Part shown: one piece after another, positions 45,419-54,714 of the stretch
Position numbering within the stretch: position 1 is the stretch's first letter
Layout: each line of letters opens with the position of its first letter
Origin: Pseudomonas marincola
GTDB taxonomy: Bacteria > Pseudomonadota > Gammaproteobacteria > Pseudomonadales > Pseudomonadaceae
Assembly (NCBI RefSeq): GCF_900116605.1
Contig: NZ_FPBC01000009.1
Location: 140,773-204,772 of the forward strand
Reading direction: 5' to 3'
DNA length: 64,000 nt
Position numbers and translations under genes: made by a program
The notes under the pieces: model-generated
Told to the model about the DNA's origin: nothing
Database searches by the model: none
Seen by the model: the letters and a program-made list of their open reading frames with translations, nothing else

Positions 45419-46513
45419 ATGTGCAGTTCGCACTCGAAAATATCCTTATTAGTGCTCCTAACGTGCGGACTGTCTCTCACCGGTTGCGGCGCTGGCGACG
45501 AAGTCGCAGACACCTCCCCCGGCCGCCCGGTCAATGTGGTCAAGCTTTCCGATCAGAACTCCAACCAATCGCTGCAATTCAATGGCGTAATCGAAGCCCA
45601 GCAAATGGCCAATCTGGCCTTCCGGGTGCCCGGCACAGTCGACAAAATTCTGTTCAAGGAAGGCGATGCCGTTAAACAGGGCCAGGTTATTGCGCAGCTC
45701 GACCCACACGATTTTAAAGTCAGTGTTGACGAGCTGAAGGCCCGTCTCAGCGAAGCCAAAGCCAGTGCCCGGCTTGCCAATGTAGAGCTGCGCAGAACCC
45801 GTTCAGCGGTCAAGGACCATTCGATTGCGGCGATCAACCTGGACCGCGCCATCAGTGCGCAAGCGCGAGCTGCCGCGGGCGTTAATGTCACGGCGCAAGC
45901 ACTGAAGAAGGCCGAAGACGCACTGCGTTACTCACAGCTCAAGGCACCGTTCGATGGCGTCGTGGGTCAGCGCCTGATTGATGAGCACGAACAAACCCGC
46001 CCTGGTATTACGGTAATGACCGTGCACCAGCCGAAACGGCTGAAGGCAATTGTCGACGTGCCCGAGAGCAAGATCGGCCTCATCAGCAAGGGCATGGCCG
46101 GGTTGGTGAGCTGGTACGGCAACCCCGCCGGAATCAAGGCGCAAAGCACCGAGATCGCCAGCCTGCCCGATGCGCTCAAACGCACCTACTCGGTAACCTT
46201 CAAGCTGGACCCGACGCAACTCACCACCGTGTTTCCGGGCAAGGCTGTGAATGTGCAGGTAGACCTGAGTACCCAGCTGGAAAAAGCCTTCTGCCTGCAA
46301 CCCAGCGCCATCAAGAGCACCGAAGGCCAGACCCAAGTCGTCAAACTGGTGAGTGCCCATGCCAGGCATGTTGCGGTGAAGGTCGTTAGCCAACGGCATA
46401 ATCAGGTTTGCGTCACTGGCGAGCTCGACACGGGCGATACCATCGTCACGGCGGGAAGCGCCTTTCTCAAGGAAGGAGACGCCGTGGGCAATCTGCTGGA
46501 GGCTCAGCAGTGA
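45419..46513 (+). CDS. RND efflux periplasmic adaptor lipoprotein
   Basis: This 364-residue membrane fusion protein has a lipoprotein signal ending in the lipobox LTGC (cysteine at residue 23). The lipoyl halves (FRVPGTVDKILFKEGDAVKQGQVIAQLDP and APFDGVVGQRLIDEHE) flank a helical hairpin and a beta-barrel. A GGGAG ribosome site lies 8 bases from the ATG. Its stop overlaps the start of the permease by one base. Confidence 0.92.
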   Translation: MCSSHSKISLLVLLTCGLSLTGCGAGDEVADTSPGRPVNVVKLSDQNSNQSLQFNGVIEAQQMANLAFRVPGTVDKILFKEGDAVKQGQVIAQLDPHDFKVSVDELKARLSEAKASARLANVELRRTRSAVKDHSIAAINLDRAISAQARAAAGVNVTAQALKKAEDALRYSQLKAPFDGVVGQRLIDEHEQTRPGITVMTVHQPKRLKAIVDVPESKIGLISKGMAGLVSWYGNPAGIKAQSTEIASLPDALKRTYSVTFKLDPTQLTTVFPGKAVNVQVDLSTQLEKAFCLQPSAIKSTEGQTQVVKLVSAHARHVAVKVVSQRHNQVCVTGELDTGDTIVTAGSAFLKEGDAVGNLLEAQQ

Positions 46514-49500
46514 TGAATTTATCGACCTTTGCCCTGCGCCAGAAAACCTTCGTCATCTTTTTCAGTTCCTTGTGCCTGCTTGCCGGAATCTTTTCGTACT
46601 TCCAACTGGGCAAGCTCGAAGACCCGTCCTTTACCGTCAAAAGCGCCGTTGTGGTCACGCTATATCCGGGCGCGACCGCAAAGGAAGTTGAAGAGCTGGT
46701 GACCGACAAAATCGAAACCCGCTTGCAGGAAATGAGCAGCCAGTGGAAGTTGCGCTCGCTGTCGCGCCCCGGCAGCTCGATGATTTTTATCGACCTCAAG
46801 GAAAGCATTTCCTCCGAAGAACTGCCCCAGCAGTGGGACTTGCTGCGGCGCAAGGTCGAGGACGTCAAGCTGGAGCTGCCGGCCGAAGCGCAGATCAGCA
46901 TCGTTCAGGATGAGTTCTCGGAAGTGTACGGCATGGTCTTCGCGGTGTACGGCGACGACATTCCGATGCACGACATGAAGAACTATGCGCGGGAACTGCA
47001 ACGTCGGATCAAGGCCGTCAACGGCATCAAGAAAGTCCAGCTGCATGGTGTTCACGAGCAAGTGGTCAACATCAGCGTGTCTGACGAACGCACAGCCGAC
47101 ACCAATATTTCGGTCGCCGAGCTTTCCAACCAGCTCAACAGTCAGAACCTGCCCGTGCGCTCTGGTGACTTCGATCTCGGCAACAGCAATTTGCGGGTCG
47201 AACAGACCGGTAATTTCAGCTCGCTGGAAGACATCAAGAATCTGCTGATTCACACCGGCGTCAACGGCAGTGAATCGGGGATCATCCGCCTTGGCGATGT
47301 CGCCGAAGTGACTATGGATTATCAGGACCCGGCATTCACCCTGAGCCGGTATAACGGCCAGAAAGCGGTAACGCTGGCAGTCAGCCCCGAGTCCGGGATC
47401 AACGTGGTGGACATTGGCGATGACTTGAAAGCCGTGCTTGCCGAGTTTCAGGCAGAGCTGCCGCTCGGCGCCAATGTCGGCGTCATTGCCTACCAGCCCG
47501 ACGAAGTCGACAAGTCGATCAATAACTTCGGCCTCAACCTGATCGAAAGTATCGTCATCGTCTTCGCTGTTCTGCTGATATTTATGGGCTGGCGCAGCGC
47601 CATGATTGTCGGCATCAGCTTACTGTTAAACATCGTATTCACCCTGATCTACATGAATATCAACGATGTCGACTTGCAGCGCGTGTCGCTCGGCTCGTTC
47701 ATTCTGGCACTGGGCATGCTGGTGGATAACGCCATCGTCATCACCGATCTGTTTCAGGCCAAGGTTCGCGCGGGCATTGAACGCAGCGAGGCGGTGAGCC
47801 AAAGCATCAAGGAAATGGCGACGCCACTGCTCGCCGCCACACTCATCGCCATGCTCGGCACCACACCCGTGCTGTTCTCCAAGACCGACTCGGCAGAGTT
47901 CTCATTGTCGATCGTGCAGGTACTGTGCAGTTCACTGCTGCTGTCGTGGGTGATTGCCATGATCATCACCCCATTGATGTGTTGGATGTTTATCAAACCG
48001 GATGCGGATACGACGCCTAAACCACCTGGAAAAGCAGCGCTGGCCTATGAGAAAGCGGTGGGCTGGACGGTTGATAACCCTAAACGAGCCATCCTTTATG
48101 TGATGCCCTTTCTGCTGGTAACCGCGCTGGCGTACCCGCTGATGAGTGTCAATTTCATGCCCTCCTCGGATCGCTCGATCGTATTTCTCGACTATTGGCT
48201 GCCCAATGGGGGACGGATCGGAAAAACCTCGGAAGACATGCTGAAAATCGAGCAGTGGCTGCTCAAGCAACCCCAAGTCAGCAGCATCTCCAGCTATGTT
48301 GGCGAAAGTGCCCCGCGCTTTTCGGTGACTGTCGAGCCGGAGCCGCTCGATCCGAGTTACGGCCAGATACTCATCAACACCAAAACCTTTGAAGACATCG
48401 CGCCCCTGATCGTCGCCGGCGATAAATGGCTGGCCAAGGAGTTCCCGTATGCAGAGCCACGCTTTCGTGATTTGAAGCTGGCGACCAAAGACAAATACAG
48501 CATCGAGGCCCGTTTCAGCGGCCCCGATCCAAAGGTTCTGCATACCCTTTCGGAGCAGGCACAAAACATCTTTCGCGCGCATGAACACACCAAATATGTG
48601 CGCGACAACTGGCGCCAGGAAAGTAAATTGATGCGCCCTGTAATCAACCAGGAAGAAGCCCGCCTCGCAGGCGTGACCCGCACAGACATAGCCCTAGCCA
48701 TTTCACGGGTAACCGAAGGCGTCGATATCGGCATCTTGCGCCATGAAGATGATCTGGTGCCGATTAAATTGCGCAGCACCAATGCATCGCTCGAACACTT
48801 CAAGAACATTCCAGTACGTTCTTTGATCGCCACGCACAGCGTGCCATTGGGGCAAGTGGTGGATGACATCGAAATAGTCGGTGAGCAATCGCTGATTTGG
48901 CGCTATAACCGGCTCCCGGCCATCACCGCGCAAGCCGGCGTGAGTGGCGACACGGCCTCGAATGTGCGCAATACGCTCAAGGATGAAATCGAGGCAATCG
49001 AGTTACCGGATGGCTACACAATGGAATGGGGCGGCGAGTATTACGACGAGAATCGCTCGATCAACGACCTGATGACGCAGACACCGAAAGCCTCGATGCT
49101 GATGCTGATTATTCTGGTCGCCATGTTTGGCGCATACCGCCAGCCCATCATCATTCTGATCACCCTGCCGCTGGCCCTCATCGGCATCATCTGGAGCTTG
49201 CTGCTACTCGACAAACCCTTCGGCTTCATGGCGATTGTCGGCATGATTTGCCTCTCGGGCATGATCATCAAAAACGGCATCGTGCTGATGGATCAGATCG
49301 AGCTTGAGCGAAGCATTGGCACGCCCTTGAGCGAGGCCATCAAGAGCGCCACGCTGAACCGCACCATGGCGATCTCGATGGCGGCACTGACCACGGCACT
49401 GGGCATGATTCCACTGCTCACAGACCGGCTGTTTGACCAGATGGCCGCCACCATCATTGGCGGACTCTCGGCGGCATCGGTGCTCTCGCTGTTCATCATG

Positions 49501-49578
49501 CCTGCTCTCTACAAACTGTTTTTCGGTCGCGACCCTGATGCCGAGAAAGACACGCGCCAGGTGATTACCCATGACTAA
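46513..49578 (+). CDS. RND efflux transporter permease subunit
   Basis: This 1021-residue AcrB/HAE-type inner-membrane pump has twelve expected helices in two repeats. The proton-relay position equivalent to AcrB D407-D408 reads D405-N406 (GMLVDNAIVITD), so only the first aspartate is kept, as in several RND subgroups. The start MNLSTFALRQ overlaps the adaptor stop; a longer frame upstream lies inside the adaptor gene and is rejected. The substrate range cannot be predicted. Confidence 0.93.
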   Translation: MNLSTFALRQKTFVIFFSSLCLLAGIFSYFQLGKLEDPSFTVKSAVVVTLYPGATAKEVEELVTDKIETRLQEMSSQWKLRSLSRPGSSMIFIDLKESISSEELPQQWDLLRRKVEDVKLELPAEAQISIVQDEFSEVYGMVFAVYGDDIPMHDMKNYARELQRRIKAVNGIKKVQLHGVHEQVVNISVSDERTADTNISVAELSNQLNSQNLPVRSGDFDLGNSNLRVEQTGNFSSLEDIKNLLIHTGVNGSESGIIRLGDVAEVTMDYQDPAFTLSRYNGQKAVTLAVSPESGINVVDIGDDLKAVLAEFQAELPLGANVGVIAYQPDEVDKSINNFGLNLIESIVIVFAVLLIFMGWRSAMIVGISLLLNIVFTLIYMNINDVDLQRVSLGSFILALGMLVDNAIVITDLFQAKVRAGIERSEAVSQSIKEMATPLLAATLIAMLGTTPVLFSKTDSAEFSLSIVQVLCSSLLLSWVIAMIITPLMCWMFIKPDADTTPKPPGKAALAYEKAVGWTVDNPKRAILYVMPFLLVTALAYPLMSVNFMPSSDRSIVFLDYWLPNGGRIGKTSEDMLKIEQWLLKQPQVSSISSYVGESAPRFSVTVEPEPLDPSYGQILINTKTFEDIAPLIVAGDKWLAKEFPYAEPRFRDLKLATKDKYSIEARFSGPDPKVLHTLSEQAQNIFRAHEHTKYVRDNWRQESKLMRPVINQEEARLAGVTRTDIALAISRVTEGVDIGILRHEDDLVPIKLRSTNASLEHFKNIPVRSLIATHSVPLGQVVDDIEIVGEQSLIWRYNRLPAITAQAGVSGDTASNVRNTLKDEIEAIELPDGYTMEWGGEYYDENRSINDLMTQTPKASMLMLIILVAMFGAYRQPIIILITLPLALIGIIWSLLLLDKPFGFMAIVGMICLSGMIIKNGIVLMDQIELERSIGTPLSEAIKSATLNRTMAISMAALTTALGMIPLLTDRLFDQMAATIIGGLSAASVLSLFIMPALYKLFFGRDPDAEKDTRQVITHD

Positions 49579-51064
49579 ATTAGCGCTGACCACACTGACC
49601 ACCGCCCTGCTGCTGAGTGGCTGTTCGATGACTCCAACTTACGAGAAGCCGAGCGTGCCGGTGAGCGAGTTGTACCTCAATCAGAACACCGCCGGGGTGA
49701 CATCTGCGCCCGCCAACAGCAATAGCTGGTGGACCCAGTTCAATGACCCGCAACTCAATCAACTTGTGATTCGCGCGCAAAACCAGAACGTCAGCTTGCA
49801 GATTGTCAGCCAGCGAATTCAAGCGGCGCAGGCCTATCACAAAGTCATTTCCTCGATGAAAGTGCCGACCATTGCGTTAACAGCTGGCTACTACGATCTA
49901 CGCATCAGTGAGAATGATCCGTTACTGGGTGACGCGGTGAGTGGCGTGCAATTGCCCGCGCAGTTTGGTGGCGGTGAAATCAAAGTTGCTGATCGCGACC
50001 CGGACGCTTTTACCGTCGGCCTCAGTGCCAGTTGGGAGATGGATCTGTTCGGCCGCGTAGACAGCCTGAGCAAGGCCAGCAGTATCCGGCTCGAACAGGC
50101 GCGGATTATGAAAACCGCAATGAACACGCTGATCACCGCCGACGTGGTGAACAACTACCTGCAATACCGCGGGGCGGTTGAGCGCATCAATATCGCCAAG
50201 CGCAATATCAGCGAGCAACAGGAAACCCTTAAACTGGTGCAGTCGCTTGAGCGCAACGGCTACGGCTCATCCATGGATGTGGCCAACGCCAAGTCGGCGC
50301 TGGCTGCAACCCAGGCCACGCTGCCGATGCTGGACACGGCCAAGAGTGTGCATATGGGCAGGCTGGCGATTCTGCTGGGTGAGAACATCGGCGAGACTGA
50401 AAAACACTTCAGCCCTGAGCGCTTGCCGCAAATGAACGCCCTGATTCCAACCGGACTGCCATCTGATCTGCTAAAAAGACGCCCGGACATCGCCATGGCC
50501 GAACGTGAAATGGCGGCCAAGAATGAAGAGCTTGGCGCCGCCATCGCCGCCAAATACCCGAAGATTTTCCTCACCGGCTCCCCCGCCCTGCTCTCCAGCG
50601 ACTTTAATGATCTGTTCAAGTCCAGCTCAAAAGCCTGGATGCTCGGCGCAGGCATCAGTTGGAACCTGTATGACGGTGGGCGCAGCCAGGCGCTGGTGGA
50701 AATGCAGGAAGCCGGCTTCAAGCAATCGGCGCTGAGCTATCAGCAAACAGTCAACTCGGCCTTCAACGAGGTCGAAACCACCCTGACGGCGTACGGCAAC
50801 AGCCAGAAGTATCACGCGTTGATACAGCAGGCCAGCGAGCAAGCACAGATCGCCTCGAACAAGGCGGACTCGTTGTATCGCTCGGGCATGATCAATCACC
50901 TTAACGTGCTCGACACCCAGCGCCAGAAGAACTCGATAGAAGACGCCGAAGTTGTCGCCCGCCTGAATACCGCCACTCAGGTTGTGCTGCTGCACAAGGC
51001 TCTGGGTGGCGATTGGTCGGTCGCGGCATCCGGGCAAACCGATGAATCCTCCAAGCCAATGTAA
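49571..51064 (+). CDS. Outer-membrane efflux lipoprotein (NodT/OprM type)
   Basis: This 497-residue TolC-like outer-membrane factor has a lipobox LLSGC (cysteine 18) and two repeated coiled-coil/beta units (SWWTQFNDPQLNQLV and RRPDIAMAEREMAAKNEELGAA, the classic NodT motif). It overlaps the permease stop by eight bases. It completes the tripartite pump, so the operon can work without borrowing another outer-membrane channel. Confidence 0.93.
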   Translation: MTKLALTTLTTALLLSGCSMTPTYEKPSVPVSELYLNQNTAGVTSAPANSNSWWTQFNDPQLNQLVIRAQNQNVSLQIVSQRIQAAQAYHKVISSMKVPTIALTAGYYDLRISENDPLLGDAVSGVQLPAQFGGGEIKVADRDPDAFTVGLSASWEMDLFGRVDSLSKASSIRLEQARIMKTAMNTLITADVVNNYLQYRGAVERINIAKRNISEQQETLKLVQSLERNGYGSSMDVANAKSALAATQATLPMLDTAKSVHMGRLAILLGENIGETEKHFSPERLPQMNALIPTGLPSDLLKRRPDIAMAEREMAAKNEELGAAIAAKYPKIFLTGSPALLSSDFNDLFKSSSKAWMLGAGISWNLYDGGRSQALVEMQEAGFKQSALSYQQTVNSAFNEVETTLTAYGNSQKYHALIQQASEQAQIASNKADSLYRSGMINHLNVLDTQRQKNSIEDAEVVARLNTATQVVLLHKALGGDWSVAASGQTDESSKPM

Positions 51065-51186
51065 GGCGCTTTACTCGCTGGTAAACGGATTAACTGCCGG
51101 GGTATTTGCTGCCACCCGCCAGCTGATCCGTACACAACCGTCGCGGGCAGTTACAATAGGTGGATTAATTTGCCGATGACTGCCTG

Positions 51187-51900
51187 ATGACCGACCCAAT
51201 ACGCCTTTCCAAACGCCTGATCGAACTGGTCGGCTGCTCCCGCCGCGAAGCCGAGTTGTACATTGAAGGAGGCTGGGTGACGGTTAATGGCGAGGTGGTC
51301 GATGTACCGCACGTCAAAGTTACCGACGAGTTGGTGGAGCTACTGCCTGATGCCGTAGCCGCGCCGGTAGATCCGGTCACGCTGCTGGTTCACATCCCGG
51401 CCGGGCACAACAGTGCAGAGCGTTTTGTTGAAGAACTCAGCCAGGCCAGTCACTGGGCCGATGACGCCTCGAAAATCCGCCCTCTGAAAGCCCACCTGAT
51501 CAACTTAACGCCCTGCATACCCTTGCAAGCCGGTGCAGAAGGCCTGCACGTGATGACTCAGGACTGGCGTATCGAACGCAAACTGCGCGACGACATCGTC
51601 AAGATGGAGCAGGAATACGTGGTTGAAGTGAGCGGCCAGCTCAGCGAGCGCGACCTTAAGCGTCTCAATCATGGCCTGGTCTTCAATAACTACGCGTTGC
51701 CGCCGTGCAAGGTCAGCTGGCAGAACGAGACTCGCTTGCGCTTTGCCCTGAAAAATCCGATTCCGGGACAAATCGTGTTCATGTGCAATGAAGTCGGGCT
51801 GAAAGTCCTGAGCTTCAAGCGCATCCGTGTGGGCGGTGTACCCATGTCCAAAGTCCCGCCGGGCCAATGGCGCTATCTGGCAGCAAAAGAGCGCTTCTAA
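51187..51900 (+). CDS. Degenerate RluB/E/F-type pseudouridine synthase (catalytic Asp lost)
   Basis: This 237-residue protein has an N-terminal S4 RNA-binding domain (LSKRLIELVGCSRREAELYIEGGWVTVNG, seen from GCSRREAELYIEGGW) and a pseudouridine synthase-like domain. Where family members read R-L-D-x-x-(T/S)-x-G-L, this protein reads P-L-Q114-A-G-A-E-G-L, so the catalytic aspartate is replaced by glutamine. Downstream fold motifs (EYVVEVSG, GLKVLSFKRIRVGG) are kept. It is therefore more likely an RNA-binding protein without isomerase activity. Confidence 0.8.
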   Translation: MTDPIRLSKRLIELVGCSRREAELYIEGGWVTVNGEVVDVPHVKVTDELVELLPDAVAAPVDPVTLLVHIPAGHNSAERFVEELSQASHWADDASKIRPLKAHLINLTPCIPLQAGAEGLHVMTQDWRIERKLRDDIVKMEQEYVVEVSGQLSERDLKRLNHGLVFNNYALPPCKVSWQNETRLRFALKNPIPGQIVFMCNEVGLKVLSFKRIRVGGVPMSKVPPGQWRYLAAKERF

Positions 51901-51945
51901 ACGCAGTCATGTCAATTTACTGCTCTCCCATTATCAGGAACCCTA

Positions 51946-52407
51946 ATGCTCAATAACGACGTACTGCGTAGCCTGCGCTACACGCTTAACATCAATGATG
52001 AAGAGCTGGCCGAAATCTTTCAGCTGAGCAACAAGACCATCACCGCCGATGAGGTCAGCCTGCTGCTGAAGAAAGAAGACGAGGAAGGTTTCGTTCTGTG
52101 TGATGACGAGCTGATGGCGCACTTTCTCGATGGTTTGGTGTACTTCAAGCGTGGCAAGGATGACAGTCGCCCGGCGCAACCTTTCGAGCTGCCAATCACC
52201 AACAACATCATCCTGAAGAAACTGCGCGTTGCCTTCGAGCTCAAGGAAGATGACATGCACCAGATCATGCAGAGTGTCGACTTCCCGGTTTCGAAGCCGG
52301 AAATGAGCGCGCTGTTTCGCAAGTTCGGCCACAGCAACTACCGCACCTGCGGCGACCAGTTCCTGCGCAATTTCCTCAAGGGCCTGGCACTGCGCGAGCA
52401 GAACTAG
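51946..52407 (+). CDS. yehS: DUF1456 family protein YehS
   Basis: This 153-residue protein contains two DUF1456 repeats (MLNNDVLRSLRYTLNINDEELAEIF and NNIILKKLRVAFELKEDDMHQIM, each followed by a D-E/D-Q-FL-x-FL-x-GL end). It is a soluble helical protein of unknown function. An AGGA ribosome site precedes the ATG. Confidence 0.88.
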   Translation: MLNNDVLRSLRYTLNINDEELAEIFQLSNKTITADEVSLLLKKEDEEGFVLCDDELMAHFLDGLVYFKRGKDDSRPAQPFELPITNNIILKKLRVAFELKEDDMHQIMQSVDFPVSKPEMSALFRKFGHSNYRTCGDQFLRNFLKGLALREQN

Positions 52408-52503
52408 GTTCTGTATAACCCTGCATTTACGTGCGCAATAGTGCCTCCCTTGGTGGCCGCGCACGTTTAGGGTAATGGCTCTCTCCTCCTTCAAGGATTC
52501 GCC

Positions 52504-53274
52504 ATGCACCCGTACTTCTCGCTGCAAGGCCGCACCGCGCTGGTTACTGGCGGTACTCGCGGCATCGGTAAAATGATCGCCAAGGCCTACCTCGAAGCAG
52601 GTGCCAAGGTGATCATTTGTGCCCGCGACGCACAAGCCTGCACAGATACAGCGGCAGAGCTGAGCGTTCTCGGCGAATGCCACGCTATCGCGGCCAATCT
52701 TGCAACCGAGGAAGGCATTCAGGCTTTTGCCGCTGCCATTGGCGAAATAACCCCACAACTGGACATTCTGGTGAATAACGCCGGAACCACATGGGGTGCG
52801 CCACTGGAAAGTTATCCGGCCAAAGGCTGGGATAAGGTCATGCAACTCAACGTGACCTCGGTGTTCGGCTGCATCCAGCAGTTGTTGCCGCTGCTGCGCA
52901 AAGCCGGCTGCAGTGATAACCCGGCCCGCATCATCAATATCGGCTCGGTGGCCGGCATCAGCTCGTTTGGCGAAGATGCCTGGGCGTATGGGCCGAGCAA
53001 GGCGGCGCTGCATCAGATGTCACGCATGCTGGCGCGCGAACTGGTCAGCGAACACATCAACGTCAACGTGATTGCACCCGGACGCTTCCCGAGCAAGATG
53101 ACCAAACACATCGCACAGGACAGCGCCGCCATGGCCGCCGATGTTGACGTCATCCCGATGAAACGCTGGGGCCGCGAAGAGGAAATGGCAGCGTTGGCGA
53201 TTAGTCTGGCGAGTGCCGCCGGTGCCTATATGACCGGCAACGTCATCCCACTGGACGGCGGTTTCAGCCTCTGA
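52504..53274 (+). CDS. rhlG: Short-chain dehydrogenase RhlG (beta-ketoacyl reductase type)
   Basis: This 256-residue SDR enzyme has the cofactor motif TGGTRGIG, NNAG, the catalytic serine in NIGSVAGIS and the YxxxK pair in YGPSKAALHQ. The sequence MHPYFSLQGRTALVTGG closely matches remembered RhlG of P. aeruginosa, an NADPH-dependent ketoreductase tied to rhamnolipid/PHA precursors, although that role was disputed. No rhlAB genes are nearby. Confidence 0.88.
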   Translation: MHPYFSLQGRTALVTGGTRGIGKMIAKAYLEAGAKVIICARDAQACTDTAAELSVLGECHAIAANLATEEGIQAFAAAIGEITPQLDILVNNAGTTWGAPLESYPAKGWDKVMQLNVTSVFGCIQQLLPLLRKAGCSDNPARIINIGSVAGISSFGEDAWAYGPSKAALHQMSRMLARELVSEHINVNVIAPGRFPSKMTKHIAQDSAAMAADVDVIPMKRWGREEEMAALAISLASAAGAYMTGNVIPLDGGFSL

Positions 53275-53380
53275 GGCGCCACCCCCGCCAGCACCGATGC
53301 GCAACGCAGCGGCACGCCGGATTTAACCTGCCGCTGCGTTGCGGTTACCATAGCCGACCTATCTGCCGCGACTCGCCTCC

Positions 53381-54079
53381 ATGACTTACTCAGTATCGCC
53401 CATCGGCTTTGTGCGCTCCTGCTTCAAAGAGAAGTTCGCCATTCCGCGCCAGCCGCAACTGGCGCCTGCCGCGCGCGGGGTGCTGGAACTGGTAGCGCCG
53501 TTTGATCAGCCCGAAGCGATTCAGGGGCTTGAGCAGGTCAGTCATGTCTGGCTGCTGTTTGTTTTCCATCAGGCCCTTGAAGACAAGCCGCGCCTCAAAG
53601 TCCGGCCACCGCGTTTGGGCGGTAATCAAAGCATGGGCGTTTTTGCGACGCGGGCCACGCACCGCCCGAACGGCATCGGCCAATCGGTGGTGGCGCTGGA
53701 GAAAGTCGAGCCGGGCAAATTGTGGCTATCGGGCATCGACTTGCTGGATGGCACGCCGGTGCTCGACATCAAGCCGTATGTACCCTACGCAGACCAAGTG
53801 CCTGGCGCATTCAATCACATGGCTGCGGCGGCCCCCAGTCTCCTGCCCGTCAGCTGGAATCAGCCCGCGCTTGAGCAAGCACAGCTGCATGCACAGCGCC
53901 TGAGTGAACCGCTGGTGGCGCTGATCGAACAATGCCTGGCCCAGGACCCGCGCCCCGCTTATCAGACGCCGGTACCCGAACGCCGCTACGGAGCGAAGTT
54001 CTGGGATCTCGATGTGCACTGGCATTACCCGACACCTGCAGAGATTCGCGTGCTCGACGTGGTGCTGGCAAACGGCTGA
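53381..54079 (+). CDS. trmO: tRNA (N6-threonylcarbamoyladenosine37-N6)-methyltransferase TrmO
   Basis: This 232-residue TsaA/YaeB-fold enzyme adds a methyl group to t6A37 of tRNA-Thr using S-adenosylmethionine. Family motifs are FVRSCFKEKFAIPRQPQLAPAARG (N-terminal, by FAIPRQP), ATRATHRPNGIGQS and DLLDGTPVLDIKPYVPYAD. The C-terminal segment is the TrmO-specific domain. The ribosome site before the ATG is weak. Confidence 0.92.
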   Translation: MTYSVSPIGFVRSCFKEKFAIPRQPQLAPAARGVLELVAPFDQPEAIQGLEQVSHVWLLFVFHQALEDKPRLKVRPPRLGGNQSMGVFATRATHRPNGIGQSVVALEKVEPGKLWLSGIDLLDGTPVLDIKPYVPYADQVPGAFNHMAAAAPSLLPVSWNQPALEQAQLHAQRLSEPLVALIEQCLAQDPRPAYQTPVPERRYGAKFWDLDVHWHYPTPAEIRVLDVVLANG

Positions 54080-54222
54080 GAACCAGGCGAATAGTCAGGA
54101 TCGGCTCAGGGCTAGCGAAAGAATAACTTACAGTTCACCACGTTACAGTCCATTCGATCTATTTAGGACTGAAGAGTCCTATATTAGACTCCAGCAGTAT
54201 TCTCATTGGAGCGCTGATCGCC

Positions 54223-54639
54223 ATGAAACACTGGACGTTATTACTGTTACGCATCTCACTCGGCTGGCTGTTGGTTATCTGGGGAGCCGATAAGCTATTC
54301 AATGTTGCGCACAGCGTTGCCGTCGCCAATAAGTTCTATTTCGGTCTGCTCACGGCTGAAAGTGCGATGCAGGTGTTGGGGGTGATTCAGATCGCCATAG
54401 GCGTGCTGATCGTCATTGGGCTGCTACGCCGCTGGACCTACCCGCTACAAGCGCTGCTCAATGGCCTCACGCTGCTGGCTGTTCTGGGCTCGGTAATAGA
54501 CCCATGGGGCTGGTTTTTGCAGGGTTCCAACGCGCTGTTCTACCCATCGCTGATTATCTTCGCGGCCAGCTTGCTGCTAATTGCCTTCCGCGATGACGAG
54601 CGCTGGGCACTCGACATCAAGCGTACTGCAACGCGCTGA
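54223..54639 (+). CDS. DoxX-family small membrane protein
   Basis: This 138-residue protein has four hydrophobic helices and a start typical of DoxX/DoxD-like proteins (LLLRISLGWLLVIWGADKL). The function is unknown; some relatives affect redox stress and sulfur metabolism. It is monocistronic, ended by a terminator shared with fpr. Confidence 0.85.
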   Translation: MKHWTLLLLRISLGWLLVIWGADKLFNVAHSVAVANKFYFGLLTAESAMQVLGVIQIAIGVLIVIGLLRRWTYPLQALLNGLTLLAVLGSVIDPWGWFLQGSNALFYPSLIIFAASLLLIAFRDDERWALDIKRTATR

Positions 54640-54652
54640 GCCAAACGGCGGA

Positions 54653-54688
54653 CACAAAAAAACCACCTGAATCGGTAGTTTTTTTGTG
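54653..54688. terminator. Bidirectional terminator between doxX-like gene and fpr
   Basis: The stem AAAAAAACCACC/GGTAGTTTTTTT (one mismatch) encloses TGAATC, with A and T tracts on both flanks. It lies between two convergent genes, at 14 and 27 bases from their stops. Confidence 0.85.
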
Positions 54689-54714
54689 TGTTGCTTTAAC
54701 TTGCCAGCTAAAAC

